A stretch of 15,739 nt of DNA from Bacillota bacterium (lineage in GTDB: Bacteria; Bacillota; Sulfobacillia; JAJZYS01; JAJYTV01): the NCBI GenBank assembly GCA_021810725.1, contig JAJZIE010000027.1:1-15739 (forward strand), written 5' to 3'. The position numbers and the translations under genes are program-made. Below are positions 1 to 7,301 of this stretch, piece after piece; within the stretch, counting starts at the first letter, position 1; each line of letters begins with the position of its first letter. Under the pieces are notes generated by a model. It was not told where the DNA came from. It did not search any database and saw only the letters and a list, made by a program, of their open reading frames with translations.

Positions 1-23
1 TCTCGACTTCGTCATACGCTAGG

Positions 24-60
24 AGCCGATAGCCGATCCCGAGCCGATCGAGCCGATCGG
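24..60. repeat. AGCCGAT repeat cluster with inverted repeat
   Basis: Four copies of the heptamer AGCCGAT lie at 24-30, 31-37, 42-48 and 51-57; the last two belong to a perfect tandem 9-mer GAGCCGATC (41-49, 50-58). The same bases form a perfect 7-bp inverted repeat, CCGATCG (44-50) against CGATCGG (54-60), around a 3-base loop. No T-run follows on either strand, so it is not a standard intrinsic terminator. It lies 70-100 bp upstream of the promoter at 130-158, a position compatible with a regulator-binding cluster, but it could equally be a chance low-complexity patch. Confidence 0.5.
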
Positions 61-129
61 TGGCAGGCGTCCGCATTCTCCATCGCCTCCGTCGCCGCAT
101 CATCTTGGCCGTGTCCGGGCGTTGGAACA

Positions 130-158
130 TTGACACTCGCAGGGCTCAGTCCCACAAT
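130..158 (+). promoter_or_regulatory. Sigma-70-type promoter for the zinc-ribbon/nuoI unit
   Basis: A perfect -35 hexamer TTGACA (130-135) is separated by exactly 17 bases from CACAAT (153-158), which matches the -10 consensus TATAAT at four of six positions, including the key A at position 2 and final T. Transcription would start near 165, giving a leader of about 55 bases before the TTG start at 221. This is the best promoter visible in the window. Confidence 0.6.
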
Positions 159-205
159 GAATAAGGTTACGAGGCGCGGCGTTCCATGGGAATGCAGCGC
201 GCAGC

Positions 206-214
206 AGGAGGTGG
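206..214 (+). promoter_or_regulatory. Ribosome binding site deciding the TTG start at 221
   Basis: AGGAGGTGG is a near-perfect Shine-Dalgarno sequence at the right distance from TTG at 221. It is the main evidence that the 63-codon frame is a real gene rather than chance, and it selects this frame over the overlapping open frame that begins at 130. Confidence 0.7.
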
Positions 215-220
215 CCCCTC

Positions 221-412
221 TTGGTTTGTACTCGTTGTCAGCATCCCATTTACCGGACCGACAAGGCAACCGAGATGACCGCATACGCCGAGCTCGTTCT
301 CTTCCCGCTCGGGCGCATCCGCGCTCTGGCGCGCAAGCCGGACCACACCTACGTCGCACTCATCGAGTGCCCCAACTGCGGTCGGGAGAACGACGTCCCG
401 ATCGATTTCTGA
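221..412 (+). CDS. Small zinc-ribbon protein
   Basis: This 63-residue protein starts at TTG behind a strong ribosome binding site. It carries two CxxC knuckles: CTRC (Cys3, Cys6) at the N-terminus and CPNC followed by Gly (Cys50, Cys53) near the C-terminus, the spacing of a zinc ribbon. The 43 residues between contain a basic stretch (GRIRALARKP) and a hydrophobic strand, and nothing else recognisable. No signal peptide or membrane segment is visible. It ends 30 bp before the nuoI-like gene and both appear to share the promoter at 130-158, so a role in the assembly, metal supply or regulation of that iron-sulfur protein is possible but is inference only. I do not recognise a named family. Existence of the gene is fairly sure from the binding site plus the cysteine pattern; function is unknown. 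Confidence 0.65.
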   Translation: MVCTRCQHPIYRTDKATEMTAYAELVLFPLGRIRALARKPDHTYVALIECPNCGRENDVPIDF

Positions 413-442
413 TCTCTCGGGAGCCCAAAAGGGGGGAGCGTA

Positions 443-976
443 TTGTTTGAGGGTGTCGGAAACATTCTGAAGGGCCTGGGCATCACCCTCAAGATCTTTA
501 CGACGATGCCCAACCAGACGGTCAGCTGCCCGGAGAAGAAGCGGGAGCTGCCGCCACGCTACCGCGGCGTGCACAAGCTGCGCAAGTACTCGGACGGCAT
601 GGAGCGCTGTGTTGGCTGTGAGCTTTGCGCAGCGGCCTGCCCGGCGTACGCCATCACCGTCGTCGCCGAGGAGAACGACCCGGAGCACCCGGTCAGTCCT
701 GGCGAGCGCTACGCCGCGCGCTACGAGATCGACTACCTCCGCTGCATCTTCTGCGGCGAGTGCGAGCGCGCGTGCCCGGTGGACGCCATCGTGCTGACAC
801 CGCAGCCGTTGCCGCCCTTTATCAGTCGGCGGCAGGTCGTCATGACCAAGGAGGACCTCCTGGAGCCGTATCCCGGCGGCGACCCGCCGGCGTTCCACCT
901 CCACCCGTGGGAGGACGCGCCGGATCGCATCGACCGCTGGCCGCTGCCGAACGAAAAACTGCCGAGCCCCCGCTGA
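443..976 (+). CDS. nuoI: NuoI-like 2x[4Fe-4S] subunit of NADH-quinone oxidoreductase (complex I)
   Basis: The 177-residue protein matches complex I subunit NuoI in length and layout. It has an amphipathic N-terminal stretch, the RGVHKLRKYSDGMERC segment that leads into the first cluster (Cys56, 59, 62, with Cys66 before Pro), then IDYLRCIFCGEC (Cys101, 104, 107, with Cys111 before Pro). Each CxxCxxCxxxCP motif supplies three ligands to one cluster and the fourth to the other, so two [4Fe-4S] clusters (N6a/N6b type) carry electrons toward the quinone site in the peripheral arm at the cytoplasmic membrane face. The start is TTG at 443 behind GGGGGGAG (431-438). Unusually, no other nuo gene flanks it: upstream is a zinc-ribbon gene and a promoter, downstream a terminator and a convergent operon. 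It could serve a dispersed complex I or a related ferredoxin-linked oxidoreductase. Family assignment is secure; membership in a full 14-subunit complex is not shown here. Confidence 0.88.
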   Translation: MFEGVGNILKGLGITLKIFTTMPNQTVSCPEKKRELPPRYRGVHKLRKYSDGMERCVGCELCAAACPAYAITVVAEENDPEHPVSPGERYAARYEIDYLRCIFCGECERACPVDAIVLTPQPLPPFISRRQVVMTKEDLLEPYPGGDPPAFHLHPWEDAPDRIDRWPLPNEKLPSPR

Positions 977-989
977 GACTACAGAAGAA

Positions 990-1023
990 CGGTGCCGCCC
1001 GCGTGGGCGGCACCGCCTTTTTT
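990..1023 (+). terminator. Intrinsic terminator after nuoI, possibly bidirectional
   Basis: A perfect 11-bp GC-rich stem (990-1000 with 1005-1015), loop GCGT, is followed on the + strand by six T residues (1018-1023). This is a textbook intrinsic terminator 14 bp after the nuoI stop. The convergent glyA gene ends at 1035; read from that side, the same hairpin is followed by only a broken T-rich run (GTTCTTCTGT), so it may also stop the gcv operon, less efficiently. Confidence 0.9.
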
Positions 1024-1034
1024 GCTTGGGGAGC

Positions 1035-2276
1035 TCAGGCGAGTTCGGGATAGAGCGGGAAGCGGCGACAGAGGCCCAGGGCCTGCTCGCGGATCTCCTG
1101 AAGGCGCGCCGGGTTCTCCCGGCCCTTGATCGCCTCGTCGATCATGCCGCCGATCTCGCGCATCTCGGCGGCGCGGATGCCGCGCGTCGTCAGGGCCGCC
1201 GTACCGATGCGCACACCGCTCGTCACGAACGGCGAACGCTTCTCACCCGGCACCGTGTTCTTGTTCACGGTCATGCCAGCCTGCTCGAGCGCGTGCTCGA
1301 CGTCCTTGCCCGTAAGATCGTCGCGGTCCACGAAGGACATCAGCAGGAGGTGGTTGTCGGTGCCGCCGGAGACGAGCCGGTAGCCGCGCCGCACGAGTTC
1401 CCCGGCGAGGGCCTGGGCGTTCTCCCGCACCGCCTTCTGGTACTCCTTGAACTCTGGTCGCATCGCCTCGCCGAAGGCCACGGCCTTGGCGGCGATGATG
1501 TGCTCGAGCGGGCCGCCCTGCAGACCCGGGAAGACGGCCTTGTCCACGACTGGGCCGAGTTCGCGCGAGGTCAGGATGAACCCCCCGCGCGGACCGCGCA
1601 GGGTCTTGTGCGTCGTCGACGTGACGATGTCCGCGTAGCCGACGGGGCTCGGGTGCTCGCCCGCGGCGACAAGGCCGGCGATGTGCGCCATGTCCACCAT
1701 CAGCTTCGCGCCCACGAGATCCGCGATCTGCCTCAGGCGCGGGAAGTCGATGATGCGCGGGTAGGCCGAGGCGCCGGCCACGATGAGTTTCGGGTGATGC
1801 TGCTTTGCGAGGGATTCGACCTCGTCGTAGTCGATCTGCTCCGTCTCGGGGTTCAGCCCATAGGCGACGAAGTTGTAGTCCTGGCCCGAGAAGTTCACCG
1901 GGCTGCCGTGCGTCAGGTGCCCGCCTTCGCTCAGCTTCATGCCGAGCACGGTATCGCCGGGCTTGATCGTCGCATGGTAGGCCGCCATGTTCGCCGGCGC
2001 GCCGGCGTGCGGCTGGACATTCGCGAACTCCGCGTGGAACAGGGCGCAGGCCCGGTTCCTCGCGAGCTCCTCCACCTCGTCCACCACATGGCAGCCGCCG
2101 TAGTAGCGGTGGCCGGGGTAGCCCTCGGCGTACTTGTTGGTCAGCACGCTGCCCATGGCTTCCAGCACGGCCAGGGACGTGAAGTTCTCGGAAGCGATCA
2201 GTTCGAGCGTCTCCCGCTGACGGGTCAGCTCCGCGCCGATCAGGCGCCGGATCTCGGGATCGGTCTCAGCGAGCAA
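1035..2276 (-). CDS. glyA: Serine hydroxymethyltransferase
   Basis: GlyA is a PLP enzyme that interconverts serine + THF with glycine + 5,10-methylene-THF in the cytoplasm. The 413-residue protein is standard length. Visible hallmarks are LELIASENF (24-32), the EGYPGHRYYGGC substrate/PLP region (51-62), VDMAHIAGL with Asp195 and His198 stacking on PLP, and STTHKTLRGPRGG with Lys224 as the Schiff-base lysine. The start is TTG at 2276, behind a full AAGGAGGT site (2285-2292). It is the last gene of the gcv operon and overlaps the end of lipM by 11 bp. Placement here is logical: the glycine cleavage system produces methylene-THF from glycine, and GlyA uses a second glycine plus that methylene-THF to form serine, or supplies glycine when run in reverse. 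All catalytic residues are present. Confidence 0.97.
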   Translation of the reverse strand: MLAETDPEIRRLIGAELTRQRETLELIASENFTSLAVLEAMGSVLTNKYAEGYPGHRYYGGCHVVDEVEELARNRACALFHAEFANVQPHAGAPANMAAYHATIKPGDTVLGMKLSEGGHLTHGSPVNFSGQDYNFVAYGLNPETEQIDYDEVESLAKQHHPKLIVAGASAYPRIIDFPRLRQIADLVGAKLMVDMAHIAGLVAAGEHPSPVGYADIVTSTTHKTLRGPRGGFILTSRELGPVVDKAVFPGLQGGPLEHIIAAKAVAFGEAMRPEFKEYQKAVRENAQALAGELVRRGYRLVSGGTDNHLLLMSFVDRDDLTGKDVEHALEQAGMTVNKNTVPGEKRSPFVTSGVRIGTAALTTRGIRAAEMREIGGMIDEAIKGRENPARLQEIREQALGLCRRFPLYPELA

Positions 2277-2988
2277 TGTCGGATACCTCCTTGGAGCGTC
2301 CCGCCCACCAGGCCGAGAACGCCCGCACTAGGGCGTCCCGAACCTCGCGGCGACTCGGCTCGCGGCCTGTCGCCTGGCCGAGGTCGGTGGCGCGGCGGCG
2401 CATGGCCTCCGCGTACCGCTCCGGATCGCGTGGCGCGAAGATGCGCGCCCAGAGTCCGTAGTCGAGGCTGAGCGGCAGGGCGCCGTGCTGCAGCAGCACA
2501 CCGAGATGGCGCACCTGGGCAGACCCCAGGAGCTTGCGCCCTCCCGCCTCGATCTCGTACCACGAAGGCTGTTGGAAGCAGTTTTCGTCCCGTCCAGGCT
2601 GCCCGGGGTCCCCCGCAAGGCCCACGTCCGCTCCAAGCGAGCGCAGGGCCGCCAGAAGAGGGCGGGCGATCTCGAGATAGGTGGATCGCACGTCGCCGGG
2701 CAGGTCCTCGGTCGGCACGATGAAGGCGTAGGTCACCTCGTCCTGGTGCAAGACCGCCTTTCCGCCCGTCGGGCGCCTGACGAGGTCGACGCCCATCTCC
2801 CCGAGAAGGTCCGGGCTGAAGGCGTCCGGGTTCTGCCCGTAGCCGAGGGAGAGCGTCGGCCGACTCCACCCGTAGAGGCGAAGGCGCGGCTGGCCATCCG
2901 AGCGCACGAGATCGGCGAGGGCGAGATCCCTGGCCATGTTATAACGGCCGGAACGGTCGCCCTCGCGCAGGATCAGGAGCTCAGCCAC
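2266..2988 (-). CDS. lipM: Octanoyl-[ACP]:GcvH octanoyltransferase (LipM type)
   Basis: This 240-residue protein belongs to the BPL/LplA/LipB family (biotin/lipoate transferases). Features are YGWSRPTLSLGYGQ (39-52), RRPTGGKAVLH (71-81), which forms the acyl-binding loop, and CFQQPSWYE followed by GRKLLGSAQ. In LipM of Bacillus the cysteine in this position (here Cys137) is the acyl-thioester nucleophile, and the following lysine (Lys152) is conserved. LipM moves octanoate from acyl carrier protein onto the lipoyl lysine of GcvH, the first step of lipoate synthesis; LipA then inserts sulfur. The Cys137 context favours LipM over an ATP-dependent lipoate ligase (LplA), and position beside gcvH agrees. 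LipL amidotransferase is a less likely alternative. The start is GTG at 2988, inside the end of gcvPB (8-bp overlap), with no clear binding site of its own, suggesting translational coupling and a low, fixed dosage. Confidence 0.85.
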   Translation of the reverse strand: MAELLILREGDRSGRYNMARDLALADLVRSDGQPRLRLYGWSRPTLSLGYGQNPDAFSPDLLGEMGVDLVRRPTGGKAVLHQDEVTYAFIVPTEDLPGDVRSTYLEIARPLLAALRSLGADVGLAGDPGQPGRDENCFQQPSWYEIEAGGRKLLGSAQVRHLGVLLQHGALPLSLDYGLWARIFAPRDPERYAEAMRRRATDLGQATGREPSRREVRDALVRAFSAWWAGRSKEVSDIAR

Positions 2989-4423
2989 CGAGGCGCTCGA
3001 GGAGCTTGGGCTCCTTCACGGCCCTCGCCTCGTCGAGCCGGCCCACCACGGTGTTGTGCGGCGCGGTCTTGACGTACTCCGGATTCTCGCGGCCCTCGTC
3101 GACGATGCGGTTGAGCGTGTCGGCGAAGCCCTTGAGCGTTTCCTTGGTTTCCGTCTCGGTCGGCTCGATCATCATCGCCTCGTGGACGATGAGCGGGAAG
3201 TAGACCGTCGGCGGGTGGTAGTCGAAGTCGAGCAGGCGCTTTGCGATGTCGAGCGTCTTGACGCCCTGCTGCCGCACCAGATCTTCCGGCGGCGCCACCA
3301 CGAACTCGTGCTTCGGGATGCGGTCGAACGGCACGTCGAAGTGGTCCTTGATCAGGCTGAGGACGTAGTTCGCGTTCAGCACCGCGTCGTCGGCCACCTC
3401 GCGCAGTCCCTCGCCACCGAGCGCCCGGATGTAGGTGTAGGCTCGCACGAGGACGCCGAAGTTGCCGTAGAACGAGCGCATCTGGCCGATCGAGTTCTTC
3501 AGGTCGTAACTCAGGTGGAAGTGGCCGTTCTCGTTCGTGACGATGGGCATCGGCAGGAAGTCCCGGAGGTGCGCCTTGACACCCACGGGACCCGCGCCCG
3601 GGCCGCCGCCGCCATGCGGCGTCGAGAACGTCTTGTGCAGGTTCAGGTGGACGATGTCGAAGCCCATGTCGCCCGGACGCGAGTGGCCGAGCACCGCGTT
3701 CAGGTTGGCGCCATCGTAATAGAGCAGGCCGCCGGCCGCGTGGATGATCTCCGCGATCTCGGTGATCCGCTCGTCGAATACGCCGAGCGTATTCGGGTTC
3801 GTCAGCATGAGGGCCGCCGTCTTCTCCGACGCCAGCTGGCGCAGTGCGTCGACGTCGACGCCACCGCGCTCGTCGGATGGGACGTGCACCACCTCGAAAC
3901 CGGCCATGGCCGCCGTCGCCGGGTTGGTGCCGTGCGCGGAGTCGGGCACGATCACTTGGGTGCGTCCGGCGTCACGGCGCGACTCGTGGTAGGCGCGGAC
4001 GATCAGGATGCCGGTGAGTTCGCCATGCGCGCCGGCCGCCGGCTGCAGCGAAACGGCGTCCATGCCCGTGATCTCGCCAAGGTCGCGCTGGAGTTCCCAC
4101 ATCATCTGCAGGGCGCCCTGGACGGTCTCCTCCGGCTGGTACGGGTGCAGCTGCGCGAAGCCTGGCAGCCGAGCGGTATCCTCGTTGATCTTGGGGTTGT
4201 ACTTCATCGTGCACGAACCGAGCGGGTAGAAGCCGGTGTCGACGCCGTAGTTGCGGCGCGAGAGACCGGTGAAGTGGCGCACCGCCTGCACCTCGGAGAG
4301 CTCCGGCAGCGCAAGCTCCGAGCGGATCTCCCCGGCCGGCAGGTAGGCGCCCAGGTCCACCTTGCGGCTGGGCAGGTACTCGGTGCCGCGCCCTGCCTCG
4401 TGTTCCTCGAAGATCGTCTTCAT
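2981..4423 (-). CDS. gcvPB: Glycine dehydrogenase (decarboxylating) subunit 2, P-protein beta half
   Basis: This is the C-terminal, PLP-carrying half of P-protein in lineages with a split enzyme. With GcvPA it decarboxylates glycine and passes the aminomethyl group to the lipoyl arm of GcvH. The protein has 480 residues, normal for the subunit. Key signs are LGSCTMKYNPKINE (68-81), the DSAHGTNPATAAM motif (161-173), DGANLNAV (237-244) and NLHKTFSTPHGGGGPG, where Lys264 is the PLP Schiff-base lysine, followed by the glycine-rich loop. The ATG start overlaps the gcvPA stop in an ATGA junction, implying coupled translation for a 1:1 heteromer. No essential residue is missing. Confidence 0.97.
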   Translation of the reverse strand: MKTIFEEHEAGRGTEYLPSRKVDLGAYLPAGEIRSELALPELSEVQAVRHFTGLSRRNYGVDTGFYPLGSCTMKYNPKINEDTARLPGFAQLHPYQPEETVQGALQMMWELQRDLGEITGMDAVSLQPAAGAHGELTGILIVRAYHESRRDAGRTQVIVPDSAHGTNPATAAMAGFEVVHVPSDERGGVDVDALRQLASEKTAALMLTNPNTLGVFDERITEIAEIIHAAGGLLYYDGANLNAVLGHSRPGDMGFDIVHLNLHKTFSTPHGGGGPGAGPVGVKAHLRDFLPMPIVTNENGHFHLSYDLKNSIGQMRSFYGNFGVLVRAYTYIRALGGEGLREVADDAVLNANYVLSLIKDHFDVPFDRIPKHEFVVAPPEDLVRQQGVKTLDIAKRLLDFDYHPPTVYFPLIVHEAMMIEPTETETKETLKGFADTLNRIVDEGRENPEYVKTAPHNTVVGRLDEARAVKEPKLLERLGG

Positions 4424-5760
4424 GCCTCGACCCCCTGCAGCACGTCGAGGAGCTTCGCGATCTCCTCGGTGGTCCTCTTCTCCGTGACGGAGAGCAGCAT
4501 GTGGCCGGGCAGTTCGGGGTAGAAACGCTCGAGGTCGAGCGGCCCGAGCATGCCCGCCTTGAGCATGGCTGCCTGCACGTCCTTGACGCTGGCCTTGCCG
4601 CGCAGCGCCACCTCGAAGGCGTAGGGGCCGGAGAACGCCAGGTCGACGCCCTGCGTCCCGCCGATGCCGTCGCCGAGGCGGTGCGCCCCCTCGATCGAGA
4701 GCGAAGCGGCCTGCCTGAGGCCGTCCGGGCCGAGCAGCGTGGTGTAGATCGTCGCCGCCAGGGCCATCAGCCCCTGGTTGGTGCAGATGTTCGAGGTGGC
4801 CTTCTCGCGCCGGATGTGCTGCTCGCGCGTCTGGAACGTCAGCACGTAGCCCCGGTTGCCGTCCTTGTCGGCGGTCTCGCCGACGATACGGCCAGGCAGG
4901 CGCCTCAGATAGGTCTGGCGCGCCGCCATGAAGCCGAGGTACGGGCCGCCGAACGACGCCGCGATGCCGAGGCCCTGCGCCTCGCCCACCGCCACGTCGG
5001 CGCCGTAGGCCCCAGGCGGGCGCAGGACCGCGAGCGAGATGGGGTCCGCGACGGCGATGTAGAGCGCGCCCTTGTCGTGGGTGGCCTTGACGAGGCTGTC
5101 GACGTCCTCGAGGAGACCGAAGAAGTTCGGGTGCTGCACGATGACGCAGGCTGCGCCCTCGGCCGCCCCGGCGATGTCCTCGGCCGCCGCGCGCCCGTCC
5201 CTCAGCGGCAGCTCGACGACCTCGAGCCCGCGGCCGTGCGCGTAGGTCCTCAGGACCGCGCGGTACTGCGGGTCCACCGAGCGCGCCACCACGATGCGCT
5301 CCCTGCCCGTCTGGCCCCAGGCCAGCATGGCCGCCTCCGCGACAGCGGTGGCGCCATCGTAGAGCGAGGCCTGCGCGATGTCGAGACCGGTCAGGGCGGC
5401 GATCAGCGACTGGAACTCGAAGATCGCCTGCAGGGTGCCCTGGCTGATCTCCGGCTGGTAAGGCGTGTAGGCCGTGTAGAACTCCGAGCGGCGCAACATC
5501 TCGCCGACGACCGACGGCACGTAGCGGTCGTAGGCGCCGCCGCCAAGGAACGAGACGTACTTGCCCATGTCGAAGTCGCGTGCGGCTAGGCTCGAAAGCA
5601 GCCGCGCCACTTCGCTCTCCGGAAGTCCGTCGGGCAGGTTCAGGGGACGATCGAGGCGTACCGCCGCCGGCAGATCGGAGAACAGCTCGTCGACGGACGA
5701 GGCCCCGATCTGGCGCAACATCTCGCGCCGATCCTCCTCGGTATGCGGAGTGAAGCGCAT
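4420..5760 (-). CDS. gcvPA: Glycine dehydrogenase (decarboxylating) subunit 1, P-protein alpha half
   Basis: This is the N-terminal half of split P-protein: 446 residues, as usual, with the PLP-transferase fold but without the catalytic lysine, which lies in GcvPB. Typical segments are FLGGGAYDRYVPSVV (71-85), YTAYTPYQPEISQGTLQAIF (95-114), SLYDGATAVAEA, and near the C-terminal third SNICTNQGLMALAATIY. It forms the alpha2beta2 decarboxylase with GcvPB. The start is ATG at 5760, one base after the gcvH stop (TGA-C-ATG), with an AGGAGGGCGGG binding site inside the end of gcvH. The split arrangement is typical of Bacillota, thermophiles and archaea, rather than the fused P-protein of proteobacteria and eukaryotes. 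Confidence 0.97.
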   Translation of the reverse strand: MRFTPHTEEDRREMLRQIGASSVDELFSDLPAAVRLDRPLNLPDGLPESEVARLLSSLAARDFDMGKYVSFLGGGAYDRYVPSVVGEMLRRSEFYTAYTPYQPEISQGTLQAIFEFQSLIAALTGLDIAQASLYDGATAVAEAAMLAWGQTGRERIVVARSVDPQYRAVLRTYAHGRGLEVVELPLRDGRAAAEDIAGAAEGAACVIVQHPNFFGLLEDVDSLVKATHDKGALYIAVADPISLAVLRPPGAYGADVAVGEAQGLGIAASFGGPYLGFMAARQTYLRRLPGRIVGETADKDGNRGYVLTFQTREQHIRREKATSNICTNQGLMALAATIYTTLLGPDGLRQAASLSIEGAHRLGDGIGGTQGVDLAFSGPYAFEVALRGKASVKDVQAAMLKAGMLGPLDLERFYPELPGHMLLSVTEKRTTEEIAKLLDVLQGVEA

Positions 5761-5761
5761 G

Positions 5762-6148
5762 TCAGTGCCCGCCCTCCTGGAGGGCCCCGTAGGCCTGGGC
5801 GTCCAACAGGGCCTGGACCTCGCCGTCGTCGGCGATCTCGATCTCGACGATCCAGCCCTGGCCGTACGGGTCCTGGTTCACGAGTTCCGGCGTGTCGACG
5901 AGGGCCTGGTTAACGGCCACGACCTTGCCGGTGATCGGCGCGAAGACGTCGGAAACGCTCTTCACGGACTCGACGACACCGAAGGCCTCGCCCTGCTTGA
6001 CCGCGCGGCCCACCTCGGGAAGCTCGACGAACACGACGTCACCCAGCTGATCCTGCGCGAAGTCGGTGATGCCGACGCGGCCGGACTTGCCTTCGGGACG
6101 CAGCCACTCGTGGTCCTCTGTGTAACGGAGCTCGGACGGTGTCTTCAC
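5762..6148 (-). CDS. gcvH: Glycine cleavage system H protein (lipoyl carrier)
   Basis: GcvH is the small lipoyl shuttle of the glycine cleavage complex, and in LipM organisms also the scaffold on which lipoyl groups are made. The 128 residues include YTEDHEWLR (9-17), GITDFAQDQLGDVVFVELP (26-44) and GVVESVKSVSDVFAPITG, where Lys63 is the lipoylated lysine, followed by the NQALVDTPELVN and GWIVEIE motifs. The start is GTG at 6148 behind AGGAGGAG; it overlaps the gcvT stop by 4 bp (GTGA). The lipM gene three genes downstream encodes the enzyme expected to acylate Lys63. Confidence 0.97.
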   Translation of the reverse strand: MKTPSELRYTEDHEWLRPEGKSGRVGITDFAQDQLGDVVFVELPEVGRAVKQGEAFGVVESVKSVSDVFAPITGKVVAVNQALVDTPELVNQDPYGQGWIVEIEIADDGEVQALLDAQAYGALQEGGH

Positions 6149-7260
6149 TTGCCACTCCTCCTGTAGAACGGCCTCTTGATGACTTCGGCGGGAATCGCTC
6201 GTCCACGCACCGAGACCGCGATGCGCGTGCCCACCTGTGCGTACTCGGCAGGGACGAAGCCGAGTCCGATCGCCTCGCCAAGCGTCGGCGAGAGCATGCC
6301 GCTCGTCACGACGCCGATCTCCTCGCCCGATGGGCTCGTGATCGGGTAGCCGTGCCGCGCAATGCCGCGTTCCGCGAGCTTGAAGCCGACCAGCCGCCGC
6401 TTCGGGCCGCCCGACTCCTGCTCCTCCTTGAGGGGGCCGAGGCCGATGAAGTGGTCCTTCTCGAGCCGCACCCAGTACTTGAGCCCGGACTGCAGCGGCG
6501 TGTGGTCCTGGTCGAGCTCCTGCCCGTAGAGCGGCAGGCAGGCCTCGAAGCGCAGCGAGTCCCTGGCGCCCAGGCCGCAGGGCAGGATGCCATACGGCTC
6601 ACCGGCCCGCAGGATCTCCCGCCAGACGTGGACGGCGTCCTCGGGACGCACGTAGATCTCGAAGCCGTCCTCGCCGGTGTACCCCGTCCGCGAGACCCAG
6701 AGCGCCTTGCGTCCAGCGATCTCGATGTCCGGCTGCACCCAGAAAAAGGCGATCTTGTTGAGGTCGAAGGAGGTCAGGCTCTGCAGGATCTCCTGCGCCT
6801 TCGGCCCCTGCAGGGCCATCTCCGCCGTCTTCGCCGAAATGTCCTCCGCCTGCACGTCCGGATAGAGCCGCTGACGCTGCTCCATCACCCAGGCGACGTC
6901 CTTGTCGGTGTTCGAGGCGTTCACGACGAGCAGCACGTGCCCCGGCTCCAGCCGGTAGACGAGGAGGTCGTCGACGACGCCGCCGTGCTCGTAGCACATC
7001 GGGGAGTACAGCACCTGGTTCTCGGCAAGCTTCTGGCAGTCGTTCGTCACCAGTTCGTCGGCGAACTCCAGCACCCGCTCGCCATGCAGGTCGATCTCGC
7101 CCATGTGCGACACGTCAAACAGCCCTGCCCGCTGCCGCACGGCCTCGTGCTCCGCCAGAATCCCGGCCGGGTACTGCACGGGCATGTCCCAGCCGCCGAA
7201 GTCCACCATGCGCCCGCCGAGCGCCAGGTGCTCCTCGTAGAGCGGTGTCCGCTTTCCCAT
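6145..7260 (-). CDS. gcvT: Glycine cleavage system T protein (aminomethyltransferase)
   Basis: GcvT takes the aminomethyl group from GcvH-lipoamide, releases NH3 and makes 5,10-methylene-THF. The 371-residue protein shows RTPLYEEHLALGGRMVDFGG at the start, DVSHMGE (49-55), GGVVDDLLVYR with the catalytic-site aspartates Asp97/Asp98, SRTGYTGEDGFE (190-201) and LGARDSLRFEACLPLYG, all family signatures. An ATG at 7266 and upstream in-frame starts exist, but the AGGAGG site at 7268-7273 leaves one base to 7266 and seven to 7260, so 7260 is chosen. It is the first gene of the gcvT-gcvH-gcvPA-gcvPB-lipM-glyA unit. No glycine riboswitch core is recognisable upstream. Confidence 0.96.
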   Translation of the reverse strand: MGKRTPLYEEHLALGGRMVDFGGWDMPVQYPAGILAEHEAVRQRAGLFDVSHMGEIDLHGERVLEFADELVTNDCQKLAENQVLYSPMCYEHGGVVDDLLVYRLEPGHVLLVVNASNTDKDVAWVMEQRQRLYPDVQAEDISAKTAEMALQGPKAQEILQSLTSFDLNKIAFFWVQPDIEIAGRKALWVSRTGYTGEDGFEIYVRPEDAVHVWREILRAGEPYGILPCGLGARDSLRFEACLPLYGQELDQDHTPLQSGLKYWVRLEKDHFIGLGPLKEEQESGGPKRRLVGFKLAERGIARHGYPITSPSGEEIGVVTSGMLSPTLGEAIGLGFVPAEYAQVGTRIAVSVRGRAIPAEVIKRPFYRRSGK

Positions 7261-7267
7261 TCCCATG

Positions 7268-7273
7268 CCTCCT
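7268..7273 (-). promoter_or_regulatory. Ribosome binding site of gcvT
   Basis: AGGAGG on the minus strand lies seven bases before the ATG at 7260 and one base before the ATG at 7266. The spacing selects 7260, so the protein begins MGKRTPLYEEH. Confidence 0.7.
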
Positions 7274-7301
7274 GGGCCGCCCCCGGGCGACCCCCTTTCA
7301 G

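Noticed and set aside
1..22. Possible tail of an upstream gene (LDFVIR then TAG at 20-22)
   Set aside because: Six codons are too few to support a gene; noted only because a + strand gene could end here.
167..904. 245-codon minus-strand frame over the zinc-ribbon and nuoI genes
   Set aside because: It mirrors the cysteine-rich NuoI coding sequence, has no domain, and runs against the promoter and terminator orientation.
2266..2988. Lipoate-protein ligase A rather than LipM
   Set aside because: The Cys137-Phe-x-x-Pro-Ser-Trp-Tyr-Glu context matches LipM, the length is short for a ligase with its accessory domain, and it sits beside gcvH. A ligase label would be the fallback.
1026..4522. Long + strand open frames of 481 and 488 codons over glyA and gcvPB
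   Set aside because: Antisense shadows of genes with intact catalytic motifs; products are Arg/Val/His-rich and low in recognisable structure.
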